Position numbers and translations under genes: made by a program
Notes under the pieces: model-generated
Told to the model about the DNA's origin: nothing
Seen by the model: only the letters and a program-made list of their open reading frames with translations
The model's database searches: none
Shown: positions 35,761 through 60,906 of the stretch, in pieces
Layout: each line of letters opens with the position of its first letter
Position numbering within the stretch: position 1 is the first letter of the stretch
Origin: Mycteria americana
Lineage: Eukaryota > Chordata > Aves > Ciconiiformes > Ciconiidae
Reading direction: 5' to 3'
Length of the DNA stretch: 64,000 nt
Assembly (NCBI RefSeq): GCF_035582795.1
Contig: NC_134370.1
Coordinates: 28,817,501 to 28,881,500, forward strand

Positions 35761-38700
35761 ACAAAGTTTGAACTGGTGCAGGTACCATCAAAGCAGTTGT
35801 TTCACTATCTTGGGGAATCTTATTTTGGTCATATATTCTCCTGCATTTCTCTGTTGCGTGGAGTGTTTCTAATGCTGTTCAAATTACTCTTCAAGTAGTG
35901 TTTAACAGTATAAAATATTTGAAGTGGGCTAATCTTATATGTAATTAAATTATGAGCAGTGGTTTTAAAACTTAACTTCTTGTTGCTAGAGGTTTGAGAA
36001 TCGCAGTGCGAATATTTGCACTTTTGTTTAGAATCCATGACACAATCACCTCGTGTTAGCATCTCCTGCAGCGGTAAGGCTGTAACGTCATAGTTTATGC
36101 TTCTGTCACTGAAAATTATCAGTTACATGAATGTTCTTATTTAACATTTTTACAGGTCGGTTGTGGCTTATGGGTCCGTCTTCCCATTCAGCTGTTCTTT
36201 GTTGGACATAGCATCTCTCTTCTGCTCTACCTTGTTTTAACTAACGCTTGTCAGTGCTATCTTTCTGATGCTTCCCCCCGCTTACCCCAGCAGGTCAAAA
36301 AATGCTAGATTATCTTCTAATGAAGTATTTCTGTAATAATAATGATGATGGTGATTATTGAATTAGAAGGATCATCAAAACTGGCAGTGCTCCTGACTCG
36401 TAATACTAGCAAGCAGTTCCAATGGATAGTTTTAAAAAGCCCCCTTATTTGAATATGTTTCTGTTTTGCCATCTGTCCGGAGTTGGGGGGGGTGGGAGGG
36501 GGTGCTTGGGTTTTTTTGTTTGTTTTTTAAGGAAACATCTTTTTCTAGGAAAGGGGTGGTGTGTTAGTACTCTTTAAATATACATTTTTGAATGAAGATC
36601 AGTAAAGGTTCCTAAGGGCAAACTATGAGTGGTAAGTTCTGTGTAAAAGAGGTTTCCTAAGTTTTGGCTGGCATGAACTCAGCTACTTTAAGCCTTGTTG
36701 AAAGGGGAACCCGTTCTAGTAAATTCGTTTTTTCCGTAGTGAAAGGAACGCTAGACAGGGAGTCACATACACAGAAGACTTAATGGAAAACCAAACTGCA
36801 GGGCTTTTTACCTGTCAGGATGAGGAATTTTACACCTAGTACAGGAGAGAACAACTTCTATGCTACAGTGCGTAAGTCAAAGATAAATCTTGCTCAGGCT
36901 GGTAAAATAGCAGTTAGCTAGTATGATGCTGGCTGTGGCTTGTCCTTGTCTTGTAAAAGCACAGTGGTGGATGCCTCAGGTCACCTCTGATGAAAATCCA
37001 CAGCATATTGTAAGGTGATAAATTCTGTTCTACTGGTTTCATAATCAGGGAGCGGCCTCGGAGCAGGTTCTGTAATTTATAGCTTTAGGCAGCCTTTTGT
37101 ACTACATCCCGGTAATTAACCTGGAGGAGGAGTAAAGGCCAAGGGTTTAACTTTACTCGGTGTTCCCTGGGAAATGGGCGTAATTAAACAAATTATTTTG
37201 AAAAAATACAGGTCATAGTCTTTTCATCGTTTTTTGACCTCAAATTATTGGACCATGGCATAGCTGGAGCCTGAACAGCAGCCACTAAATAAATTCCAGG
37301 AACGGGCGTGAATGCAGTTGCTGAGCTTATTTCTACTGCACCTTGAAACAGAAGTTTTCTGGCAGCCTTAAAATTTTATTCTTTACTTCTGCCATCATTG
37401 TGTAATTTGTATTTTTGTTATAAATATCTCCGGTTGTAGTCCTTTTCTGCTGTGCTGTGGCTTAGAGGAGTGTATTTTCAAGATTCCCATTAAAAGTATA
37501 TCGCAGATCTAATCTCTTATGAACAGTCTGTTCCCTCTCAGCTTTGCCAAAGCGGCAGGAAAATGCTCAAGAGCCTGAGCGGTTCATGGCTTGCGGTGTG
37601 AAGCAAGAGAGGGATGTCCACTGCAGGAGTAAAACCTCAGATCTTTATTTAGAGTTTTGAGGTGGACCTCCAGGGTGAACACTGGGAATGAGGAGAGGAC
37701 CTTAACAGTATTTGATCTGTATTTTCTTCAAGGCACTCCCTCTTTCCGTGTGTGGTTTGGTTGTTTGGGTTTTTTTTCCTCCTCTTATGCACTACTTCTT
37801 TTATGGCTGACCAAACACAGACCTTGCTGTTCCTGTGTCCTCCCACATGGTATTTGTGTAGCAGGGTGGACTTCTGCATCTTGTGTTCCCTGGCCTATGT
37901 CACCAATTTGTTGTCAGCAGGCAAGTGCTGCTCATCACTAACAATTTCAGTAAGATGTTGTGGATGTAGCAGAAGAAATTTGGGAAAATGGGCTTGGAAG
38001 ATGAAATGGGAGACAAAGTTGTCTGAATGGTTGGGAAAATTAACTTAGAAGGGTAAATATTTGCTAAGTTAGAGAAACGGACAACAGAAACTTGATGAAG
38101 TACGGAGAAGGTGATGATCAGGGAAGTTTTTGGACGTGAGAAGTTGGTGTGTTTTTGGATCTAGTTTGCCTGGAATCAAACCAGTGTGGGAAAATTTCCC
38201 CTTGGAAAAGTCCTGGATAAATGTGGTGTTCAAAAGAAGCAAGTGGAACATTGTTATGTATGTAGTAACATTTTTTTCAGACTGCTAATAAAGTTAGCCA
38301 TTATTTCTCAACCTCAGCTTTAATTGCCAAAAGGCTCTTTTAATTTTTTTTTCAATTTGAAGGGAACATTCTACATGGGATTAAAAGCAAGCAAACAACC
38401 CTGCTAAGCAAAACAATGTCTATCCCATTGCTCCCCACCCTCTACCACAAAAAAAAAACCCAAGCCTTTTTGCCTTAAATTTGTACCTAAAGCTTTATTG
38501 AAAAGGCATCATAATTTTTTTGGAGTGTCCTATCGTTATTGTATTTACATGTGAAGCTAACAATAAATAAATAAAAAATAATTATGGTTTCACATGAAGG
38601 AAAAAAATTCATTTCAATGCTGTAATAATTTGTATGTAAAAAATGTACACTTTGACTAATAAGCATTATGCATGCTAAGAATCTGGGTTGTGGTTTTTTT

Positions 38701-38841
38701 GTTTAGTTTTTTTGAGTGACTTGAGTAATAATTGTTCTTTTTTATTTTAGTACCGTGGCTGTGTTTTATTATGTAAAGCCAATTACTGGTGTAGTGAGGC
38801 TCTGAAGTGCCAGCGTGCCAGGCTGCCTTCTCTTGATTTGA

Positions 38842-39075
38842 CCCCCCCCCCCCCCCCTTCCCCTGTCCTCTCTGCCCTCCCATGCACCCGTACCTGCCCA
38901 GAGGCAGCAGTGGGGCGGGCTGGCAGCGGGCAGCTGGCTGTGCGGCTCCCCTGCCGCCACGTATGCCGTCCCAACCTGTGGCTGGGGCCTGGCAGCTCCC
39001 TCCAGCAATCAAACACGCCGGTGTGGGCTGTTAGGAGCATGGCGAAGCGCCAGGAGAGGAAGCTGCCTGCTCTTT
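38842..39075 (+). promoter_or_regulatory. GC-rich patch, possible alternative ANXA11 promoter/exon
   Basis: A 16-C run (38,842-38,857) leads into about 220 bases of raised GC content with several CpGs, inside the presumed first intron and 2.8 kb before the start-codon exon. Annexin A11 in mammals has several alternative non-coding first exons, so a second promoter is possible. The assignment is inferred from composition and position only. Confidence 0.25.
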
Positions 39076-40904
39076 TTCCAGCAGAGGAGGAGAATACGTG
39101 TTTTGCTTTCAGCTCTACTCGGAAATGTTGAGTTTTTGCTTTTTGGCCTCGTCAGCTTGGGGTCTTATCAGTCCTTATGTGGGTAACAGCAGGCATTGCC
39201 TCTGGCAGTTATGATTCTCTTGGGATAACAATATCTTGCAAGTGCTATCTGGATGGGTTTTATAACCTGAATTTGCATCTACTTTATTAAAGTGTTCGGC
39301 TTTATGATGTTGTGTAAAGTTGCAGTGAAGAGCGGTGACTTTTTGAAGATGTTCAGGCTGAAACATTGTCTCTCTAGAGCATTGAAATAGATCCCAGGTA
39401 GCTGCTGCCATACAGGTATGCTCTTTATGTTAGTATTTAGCATCAAAGTAAAAAGTAAAAATTCATTATTTTGCTGAACTGCAGGGATGACCATCAGAGA
39501 CTTTTTCCCCAAGATTTAGCTTTAGCATTAAAGAGTGGACACAGATAGGAACCAAATCTTAGTGTAGGATATGCATTGGGCACACCCAGAAAAGTAAATT
39601 TGCTTTCCCTGATGATTGCTGTGCATGGAGTTTGCACTCCCTTGTGTATATTGCACAGTAATTGTCTTGTATGCTGGATTTGGTGCTGTAGTTTTTATGC
39701 ACTGTGTTTGCATGTGAAATGAAAAATTACATAAAGCTTAGTCATGTAGAGAAGTGCTTGTATAATCAAAACCTTTTTTTTTCAGCTGTAGCAGCAGATC
39801 TGATAAAAGAAGCTACTTCTTACAGCAAACTTCTCTCTCTTAAGTAGAAGAGTGGCTGTTCTGTAGGTAGTGGTGTTATTTTGAACTTTCAAGAATCTGC
39901 TCTGGAACCTGTTTGAACATCTAGGTTTTTCTTAACGTGGCCCTGTAGAATGTAATTTGCTCTGTGTGGAGGTGGTAAAATAAATGCTAGCAACAGCCTT
40001 GATATTTAAGTTACTCCAAAACTTCTAGATAGCACTGCAGTGAAAGATCTCACTGGAAGCCAAGGCTGAAGGGAATGTGGGGAAAACATTTACTGTGTTA
40101 CAGAGAGCATCCTGTAAGCATCTGATACAATATAAAAATTTTTGTGAGCCTTTACCCTTCAGATATAATCTGGTCATGAACGGTGTCATGTTAGCTAATC
40201 TATAGTCTATTCTTCTAGTCAAATATGCAGAGTTGGGCCATGATGGTTGTGGGTGGCTTTGACTTCCCAGGACCTTTCTTGAGGTTTAAATGTGGCCATT
40301 TGTGATTGACTGTTTAGTGATTTAAAGCCTGATTCTGTAAGATGTCAGCAAGTTTCCCAGCTGTGCATCCTGCTTGGTCTCCTCATATGTGGAGCTGGGT
40401 GAATTGATAACTCTCTTACACCTGTCGGAAGAGGAAAAGGGGGTAATGGTTATAGCCCTGGCACTTCTGTTTGTAGGGGGGATGGAGCACGAACAGATGG
40501 CACAAATGGAAGGGCAATACTTAAATTGCATGCACAGAAATAATTTTTTTCCAGTTAAAGGCATCCCTTATAGATTTACTGGTAAAGAGGCGTTTTCTAA
40601 TGCTGAGAAACTGCATTCACTTATTTATTGAGTCTGTTAGACGCTTTACATACTAGAGTAGAAGTAAGGTAGGGTTATAACTTTTAATCTGCTCTGTTCA
40701 TTGCAGTTTCTATTAGTTCATTTCTCTCTCTTTAAATGAGTACATGCAGCATGAAGTCCAAACAGCTTTTAAATAAATTGAAGATTTCCTAATTGTATTT
40801 TCCTTAAAAAAAGAAAAAAAAAAAAAGGTATTTTTCCATTCCACTGTTGCTATGCAAAAGAGCTATGCAAACCAGAAAGGGAAGTTAACATGATTATGCA
40901 AAGC

Positions 40905-40965
40905 GAAAACAATCCCACAAAAACAGCACCCCCCACAACCCAACCCAAACCCAAAACAAAACTCC
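40905..40965. repeat. A/C-rich simple sequence
   Basis: About 60 bases of A and C with ACCC and CAAAA units, of the same type as at 1,498-1,645 and 51,040-51,130. Confidence 0.7.
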
Positions 40966-41908
40966 ACAGCTGAAATCCAAAACATGGCAAAACAAACCAG
41001 ATGCAAAAGGGAATGCTTTAGGGGAAATAGAGGAAAGAAAGGAAAGGGATACTGTTTGCACAGCAGTTAAAAATAGACTGGGAATTGCCACTAAAAATAA
41101 CCTTGAAAAAGTTAAGACTGATTGTGGGTGTTTTCTTCATCTGGAACAAGCTCCTTGAGTTGCTTTTACCATTCTTCCTGATAGTTGTTCTGTTTAAAAC
41201 ATGGCTTTCTGTATTAGGGAAAACAATTTTCATTTTGTCCTTCATTTACCTGTCCTTCCTTTTTGACCTCCACTTCTGTTTTGGACAGCTAATGACTTTG
41301 TGCACTTCTGTGCTGACAGAGGCACTATAAACTTTGAGAGATCCAATTTGTTCTAGTGATCTTATCCTTTCAGTAAACCCTTCATATTTTATGGCAATGC
41401 TTTAAGCATGAAGTGTATCCGCTTCTTACTCTGACCTTGCACTTTTGCAGATGTTTGCATTCAAATGCCTTCTAACACTTCTCATACAGTTACTCACTTG
41501 AAGACATGGCTTGTTTGTCAAATAATTTTCTACTCTTGATTAATAAGACTGTTCTGTATAGGTTGCAAACTTCTGGAGACTATAATAGCACAATGAAGTA
41601 AGCCTTTTCAAGTAATACATCCATAACAACATAATAGACAAAGTGAGCAGTAAGTAGTAACGGAAACAAATAAGAAAAATAGTCTGAGGAGTGACTCTAC
41701 AACTGCTTAGATATCTGAACATATTTATTGGTCCAGCAAAAGGAAGTGGGAAGAGGTTTCCTGGCAAAGAGCCTGTGCAACTCGTGCAGTTTATGTCTGA
41801 ATTTTGGTAATGGCTACTGCAAACGTGTTGCCTGTTAATTTTATGTGGTGTAATTAGTGAAGCATTACAGAAAATAACTGTATCGCACATACTTTTCAGA
41901 TCTTTGCA

Positions 41909-55819
<13,911 letters not shown>

Positions 55820-56486
55820 ATGGAGCATTGAGCTTTTCTTAAAAAAGCTGCTATTTTCATGTTTCTGCTTTAAAGCATCTTTTTTTTCTCCAAAAGTAAA
55901 TATGTAATGACCTGTTTCTCCTAAAGCAATTACATTTTAAAAGATAATATTGCATATATCTTCTCTTCAGTTCAAAAATCATAGGTAATAAATGCCAAAA
56001 AAATATAAATATCAAGCTTATGTGCCATCTGCTCAGGATTCTGTATAGTACTCTCAGCAATCCATGAATAACAGGTCATTATTTCTTTTCTGCTTATATT
56101 ATGCTGAAATAATATGTTTGTTTTATGGAACAAAAATCACAGTTGTATGATTTAAGGTTTTATTTTGTATAAACATTATGTGCCATTTTAATGCAAGTTT
56201 TATATATATTGTATGCAGAGTTGGTTTCATGCTAGCCTAGTCCCTGATATGTGGAGAGAACAGCCTTGAGTTTTTCTGTGTAGTTAAGACTGTTCTAAAG
56301 AAGTTTTGTCAAGTTCTGTTTTCTTTCCTTGATTGTTTTTAAGGAAGATGGGTTCCACATTTCATTCTTGCCAGGGCAACTGGCACAAGGCAGTAGTAAC
56401 GTTGACAGTAGTAAAGATTCTATGGTTAAATGTTTCAAGGTTTTGGGTTGTGCCTTAAATTTATGTATGTGAGAAGAGATTATGAA

Positions 56487-56492
56487 ATTAAA
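56487..56492 (+). terminator. ANXA11: ANXA11 polyadenylation signal (ATTAAA)
   Basis: The common variant hexamer is followed by a G/T-rich region (about 56,527-56,560) of the kind bound by the cleavage machinery. Alternative: AATAAA at 55,987. Confidence 0.5.
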
Positions 56493-56510
56493 GCTGTCTA
56501 TCTTCTAACT

Positions 56511-58211
56511 CTTTGCAGACTACGCTTTTTGGTGTTCATGTTGATTTATGTGTGAGTGATGACTCAGTTTATGTGACTCAGTTTATATAACTCAGTTTTT
56601 CCATAGAAATTCTCTGCTTGAATCCACAGAACTATTCAGAAATTGTTGTGTTGACGAGAGTTTGGAACTTGTGGCTGTTGATGAGCAATTGTCTGTACAT
56701 TATATACGTAATCTGTAGTTATTACTCAGTATTTTCATTTTGCATGTTGTAATTTCTCTTCTCTGACCGTTGGAACTCTGAATTTTTATTCTCTGCTAGC
56801 ATGGATGACATCTCTTCAGCTTGTTGTTCTCAAAATAGAAACATGTAAAGAAAAAATGACAAGGTGGGGAAGAGGTTTGAGGCTAGGTCAGTGAAAATAG
56901 GCTGCTTGCTAATCAAGAATGCGCAGACTCCTTCTCATTTCACGCATATACGCATGCTCTCTCTCCATTCTGTAAAGGTCATGCAGGTCCTTTTTCCCAG
57001 AAGAAGTTGTGTTGCTGTTTGTCGTGGAAGAAAATGGAGGCATCATGGGGGCGGATGTTGGAATTAATTCTGGGTTGCATTGTCACTACGGCAAGAGAGG
57101 AGTGTAAAGATGACAGAATAAGGTGGCTGTGCATCCAAATAACAATTCTGACTGGTTCCAATTCTGACTAGGACGTGCAGATAGGACTCCTATTTCAGTC
57201 AATGGCAGCAATGTAACTATGACTGAAGCCAGACCACTCCATACACTCATTTTTGTCAGACAATCTAAGCATGTCTTGAAAGGAAATTGCAGCTGAAAGT
57301 GTATCTTCATTGATTTACACCAATAGCTAGAGTTCACTGCTTTGCCAGGGAAGGAGTAAGCTTTTGAATTAAGGAAGTTTGTTAGCTGTGCTTTAGTCCC
57401 AGACCCTAACTGATCTTGTTTTCTTACTGAGAATGCCGTGTTTGAAATGTAGTTTTGATAAAGTAGGGCTGCTGAAAGATACAAAATACAAAGCTTTGAA
57501 ATAGTGTGTAAAAGCAAATACCTGTTTATTATAAAGCACAGGAATACAGAAGGCAAACTACAGCTGAGGATTGTTCATCTGTGCTTAAATTCTGGAAACA
57601 CAAGCTCATTAAATGAACAAAAGTGCAACTGTTTATCACAACCATACTGTTACATTCAGCTGTCTTCTGTCTTCGCAGTGCTCAGCTGGTATCTGCATAG
57701 AGAAGAGTTGATGTAATTATTTTTGGTTATAAGATCAGGATCAATCTTTGTGGATAAACATGGTTTAAAACATGAATCCTGCTACTTTAAAGTGGGGAAT
57801 TGTCACTTCGATTCACCAAATCACAGGAGGAAGGTCCTGTCTGCAATTCTTGAGCCATTTGGCAGTTGTTGCAAGCTCCATTTGAGTAGTACTTACTATA
57901 GATGTGCTGCAGTTATGCCGAGGTTGACTTAGGATTTCCATTTTAAATTAACTGTAACGCTTTACTGGAATACTTTTTAAAATAAATTATCATTGCAGGG
58001 GAGTAACTTAATTGTTACCTATTAACTGCCCCTCACAGAAAACTGGAAATTTTAATGTATAACAAAGTTGGTGAGGACGCATTGGTCATGGTGCCCTGAT
58101 CAATACAGCCAACTGCAAGAACTAAAAAGCAACGTAAACTCTACTGCTGTCCACTTCAAGCCCACCTGCTATCATGCAAGTGCACTATAGCATGCACGTA
58201 GCTGGACGTGG
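56511..58211. other. Intergenic gap between ANXA11 and PLAC9
   Basis: No exon or transposon was recognised here. The 3' UTR of either convergent gene could extend into it; the terminal PLAC9 exon was looked for and not found. Confidence 0.5.
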
Positions 58212-58776
58212 TGGTGTGGTTTAGCCCCAGTCGGCAATTAAGTACCACGCAGCCGCTCGCTCACCCTCCCCACGCCCTGGTGGGATGGGGGAGAGAATTG
58301 GAAGAGCAAAAGTGAGAAAACTTGTGGGTTGAGAGAAGAACAGTTTAATAAGGGGGGGAGGATTGTAATGAGAAGGAAAACAACAAGAGAGTGAGAGAGG
58401 AACAAAACCCGGGGGGGGGGGAAGTGATACAACCGCTCACCACTCGCTGACTGATGCCCAGCCCGTCCCTGAGCAGCGATCGCTGCCCCCCGGCCAACTC
58501 CCCCCCCAGTATCTATGCTGAGCGTGATGCCATATGGTATGGAATAGCCCTTTGGGCAGTCAGTTTGGATCAACTATCTGGGCTGTGCCCCCTCCCAGTT
58601 TCTTGTGCCCCTGGCAGAGCATGGGAAGCTGAAAAGTCCTTGACCAGTGTAAACACCACTTAGCAACAACCAAAACATCTGCGTGTTATCAACATTATTC
58701 TCATACTAAATCCAAAACACAGCACTATGCCAGCCACTAGGAAGAAAATTAACTCTATCCCAGCCAAACCAGGACA
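58212..58776 (-). mobile_element. Solo LTR of an avian endogenous retrovirus (TGTCCTGG family)
   Basis: Read on the minus strand, it starts TGTCCTGGTTTGGCTGGGAT and continues with GAGTTAATTTTCTTCC, and it ends CTGGGGCTAAACCACACCA. This is the start and end of an LTR family found in very many copies in bird genomes. Length 565 bp, no interior retroviral genes on either side, so it is a recombination product. No clean target-site duplication was seen. It is the full-length relative of the 90 bp relic at 20,795. Confidence 0.85.
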
Positions 58777-59170
58777 CACGGGTACATACACATCTTAAAT
58801 GAACGAACAAACAAAAAAACCAACACTGACAAAGCCGACTTCATAAACATGTCTGTGGATGCTCATACCTTTCCACAAGACGTTTATTTTCCACCAGGAG
58901 TGTCTCTCACCTTGTTAAATGCACTATTGATATTTGGGCAGAGAATGAAGAGGACAGAGCGTTATAAGAAGCTGTGTAGAGTAGGTGGTCTCATCCAAAT
59001 AATTTCTGTTATGTTTTAATTTATTCCAAAAACATTGATCCAGGAGCATGTTTTGTGTGAGGGGCTTGCATGGCAAAATTGGATTTAAGATATCAAAATG
59101 GTAATACGTCCAATAACTTTTCTTGTATTTTGTTGCCCTCCATTGTTTCATTTGTCATGCATGAAACTAA

Positions 59171-59710
59171 AGAATCACAGGATCTTAAAACTGAGAGAGA
59201 CCTTGAGGTTGCTTAGTCCATCCTGCTGTTCTAAGGTGCAATGCTTGTTTAACACTTCCAGTGCTGGGGAAACTACAGTCATTTCACCATTTCAGTGGTT
59301 CACTGTCCTCGTAAGAAAGCTTTGCACTGTCTTTTGCTTGAGTCTTTCTTGCTGCATTATTCTTGTTTTATTCACTTTTGCAATGGGGAGGAAAACACTG
59401 CTTTCATCTTTGTGGCAGTCTTACACGTTCTGGTGGGCTACTTTGATATTCTTTAGACTAAACACCCCCAATTTAACAAACTTTCTGTGTAGCTCATGTG
59501 TCTAGCTCCTTGGCTGGGTTTTGGGTTATTTGGTAGTCCCCCCCTGCTCTTTAGCGTTTGGTGAAACCTGGTGTTCAAAACTGGACCCAGTATTTCAGCT
59601 CAGGCCTTAACTGCACAGAATTGAATGAAGGAATTACTTCACATCTTGGGGGGAGAAAAGATGACATATTTGGTAATAACATATGCAACACTTTTTTTAT
59701 CTTAGGTCAT
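59171..59710 (-). mobile_element. Old CR1 LINE 3' fragment
   Basis: The plus strand reads 'agaatcacaggatcttaaaa', then 'gagagaccttgaggttgctt' and 'agtccatcctgc', the reverse complement of a CR1 3' end. Further on come 'ctttagactaaacaccccca' and 'aaaactggacccagtatttc', again standard CR1 landmarks in order. It is well diverged. It lies in the last intron of PLAC9 and ends just before the exon donor. Confidence 0.75.
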
Positions 59711-59728
59711 ATCCCACTAGATACTTAC

Positions 59729-59849
59729 CATCAAAAATGTCTGTAAGTGGGGTTCCTGGAGCGATGGGGATATTCGATGTTGTCTCACTGATGATGCTGA
59801 GGAGCGATTTGACTTCTGATTCTAGATGCTCCACTGTTTTTATTACCTT
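59729..59849 (-). CDS. PLAC9: PLAC9 exon encoding the coiled coil and C-terminal tail
   Basis: Acceptor TTTTCATTAG lies above 59,849 and donor GTAAGT below 59,729. The exon has 121 bases and leaves in phase 1. If the donor is not used, the frame stops four codons on, at 59,717-59,719, giving a C-terminus of similar length to that of the human protein. Confidence 0.88.
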
Positions 59850-60906
59850 CTAATGAAAACAAGGGAGACAAATGGAGAAAAGGGGTAGTCAAAGGGTCAA
59901 GTGGAAGGAATTGTACCAAATGTGTTAGCAGAAGTGCAAATCTAATGTCCCATAATGCTAGCAGCTAATTTAATTTATATTGCGCATTGCAGATTTAAGT
60001 CTTTCTTGTGTTATGCTGGCCTCTAGTGGCTTGAAGTATTAAAACTTTGTTTGGCAAGAGTTAAATTATAGCACCTCTGTATAAAGAATCACCCGTAATT
60101 TGACTTCTTGGAGGGAGCTTTGCATTAATTTGTTTTTAATTTTCTCTCGTTTCTGAGCCACCATCATATCTAAGAAAAGAATCTGCATGGAAGATGAGAG
60201 GAGCCGATGGGGTGGAAAGAAGAGGGCTGGGACTAGAGCAGGAGAGAGTTAACATTGCCATTTGAGAACCAACAGCATGCAGTTTGACAGCTACCCAGCT
60301 GGGAATAGTTAGCACTGGACACATATCTTGTGAGTGCTTAAGACACCAGGGAAAAAAAATTAAAACTTTGCAGCTTTCCTTGAATCTGAGTCATAGAGTT
60401 CATTTAGCTCTTGAGTGTCTGCAGGAGCAAGCAGAAACTCCTCTGTCAGACTTGGAGTCACCTGCAGAATTCACATGTAGCCATGAGCAGATGTGAAACT
60501 TTGCAAGTATCAGTTCTGAGATTTGTTATATTAAAGGCACAGTTATAAACATTTTAGAAAAGGCTGATATGTAATAGTGATTGGTTAATCTGTTGTTTGG
60601 AATTCATCAAGATTATATGTTTCTGGTAATAATGGCTTTATGGATAGTTACAAACTATGACATCTGAAAAAAATAGTCAGACTTTGAATAGAATAAAATC
60701 AGGAAGGGACAGGATCTAGAAACATCATTCTTCTTTCTTTTCTTTGGTCAAAAGGATGGGGCAGAGGTCTGATAAGCTCCAGGGAGCCAGTGCAATAGCT
60801 CTTACCTCTTCGATAATATCTAAGCGTTCATGGATCGTATCATGTTCATTACACCAGCTTTCTCTTCCCAAACTTCCAGGTAACACACTGACAGGGTCTG
60901 CGGCAG
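59729..60906 (-). CDS. PLAC9: PLAC9 (placenta-specific protein 9), partial: two internal exons
   Basis: PLAC9 is a small secreted protein of about 97 residues in man, of poorly known function. Two exons on the minus strand, 60,806-60,906 and 59,729-59,849, join in frame with GT-AG borders. The first carries a Cys-containing segment and HERLDIIEE, corresponding to human RRLDVMEE. The second carries KTVEHLESEVKSLL, corresponding to human KTVDHLGTEVKGLL, and a Pro-rich tail ending near DIFDG (human LLGDGF). The helix from HERLDI to SLLSII looks like a short coiled coil. The signal-peptide exon, expected at higher coordinates, and the last few codons were not located. Adjacency to ANXA11 in convergent orientation matches the mammalian order and supports the call. 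Confidence 0.88.
59850..60805 (-). other. PLAC9: PLAC9 intron
   Basis: About 950 bases between the two recognised exons. A CTCF-like match lies near 60,018-60,033. No other feature is supported. Confidence 0.6.
60018..60033 (-). promoter_or_regulatory. Candidate CTCF-binding site
   Basis: On the minus strand the bases contain CCACTAGAGGCCAG, one mismatch from the core consensus. It was chosen by eye, and no background score is available. Confidence 0.25.
60806..60906 (-). CDS. PLAC9: PLAC9 exon encoding the mature N-terminus
   Basis: Acceptor CTGTTTTTTCAG lies just above 60,906 and donor GTAAGA just below 60,806 on the minus strand. The exon has 101 bases. It enters in phase 1, so one base from the signal-peptide exon is needed. 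It encodes AADPVSVLPGSLGRESWCNE and then HDTIHERLDIIEE. Confidence 0.88.

Larger units (their letters stand above)
30011..41899 (+). other. ANXA11: ANXA11 intron 1 (probable)
   Basis: About 12 kb lie between the CpG island and the first coding exon. No coding exon was recognised. It holds T-runs (32,671-32,697 and about 32,927-32,947), a 20-base tandem repeat (34,161-34,222), a CR1 tail (about 35,700-35,760) and a second, smaller GC-rich patch (about 38,842-39,075) that could be an alternative first exon. Confidence 0.55.
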
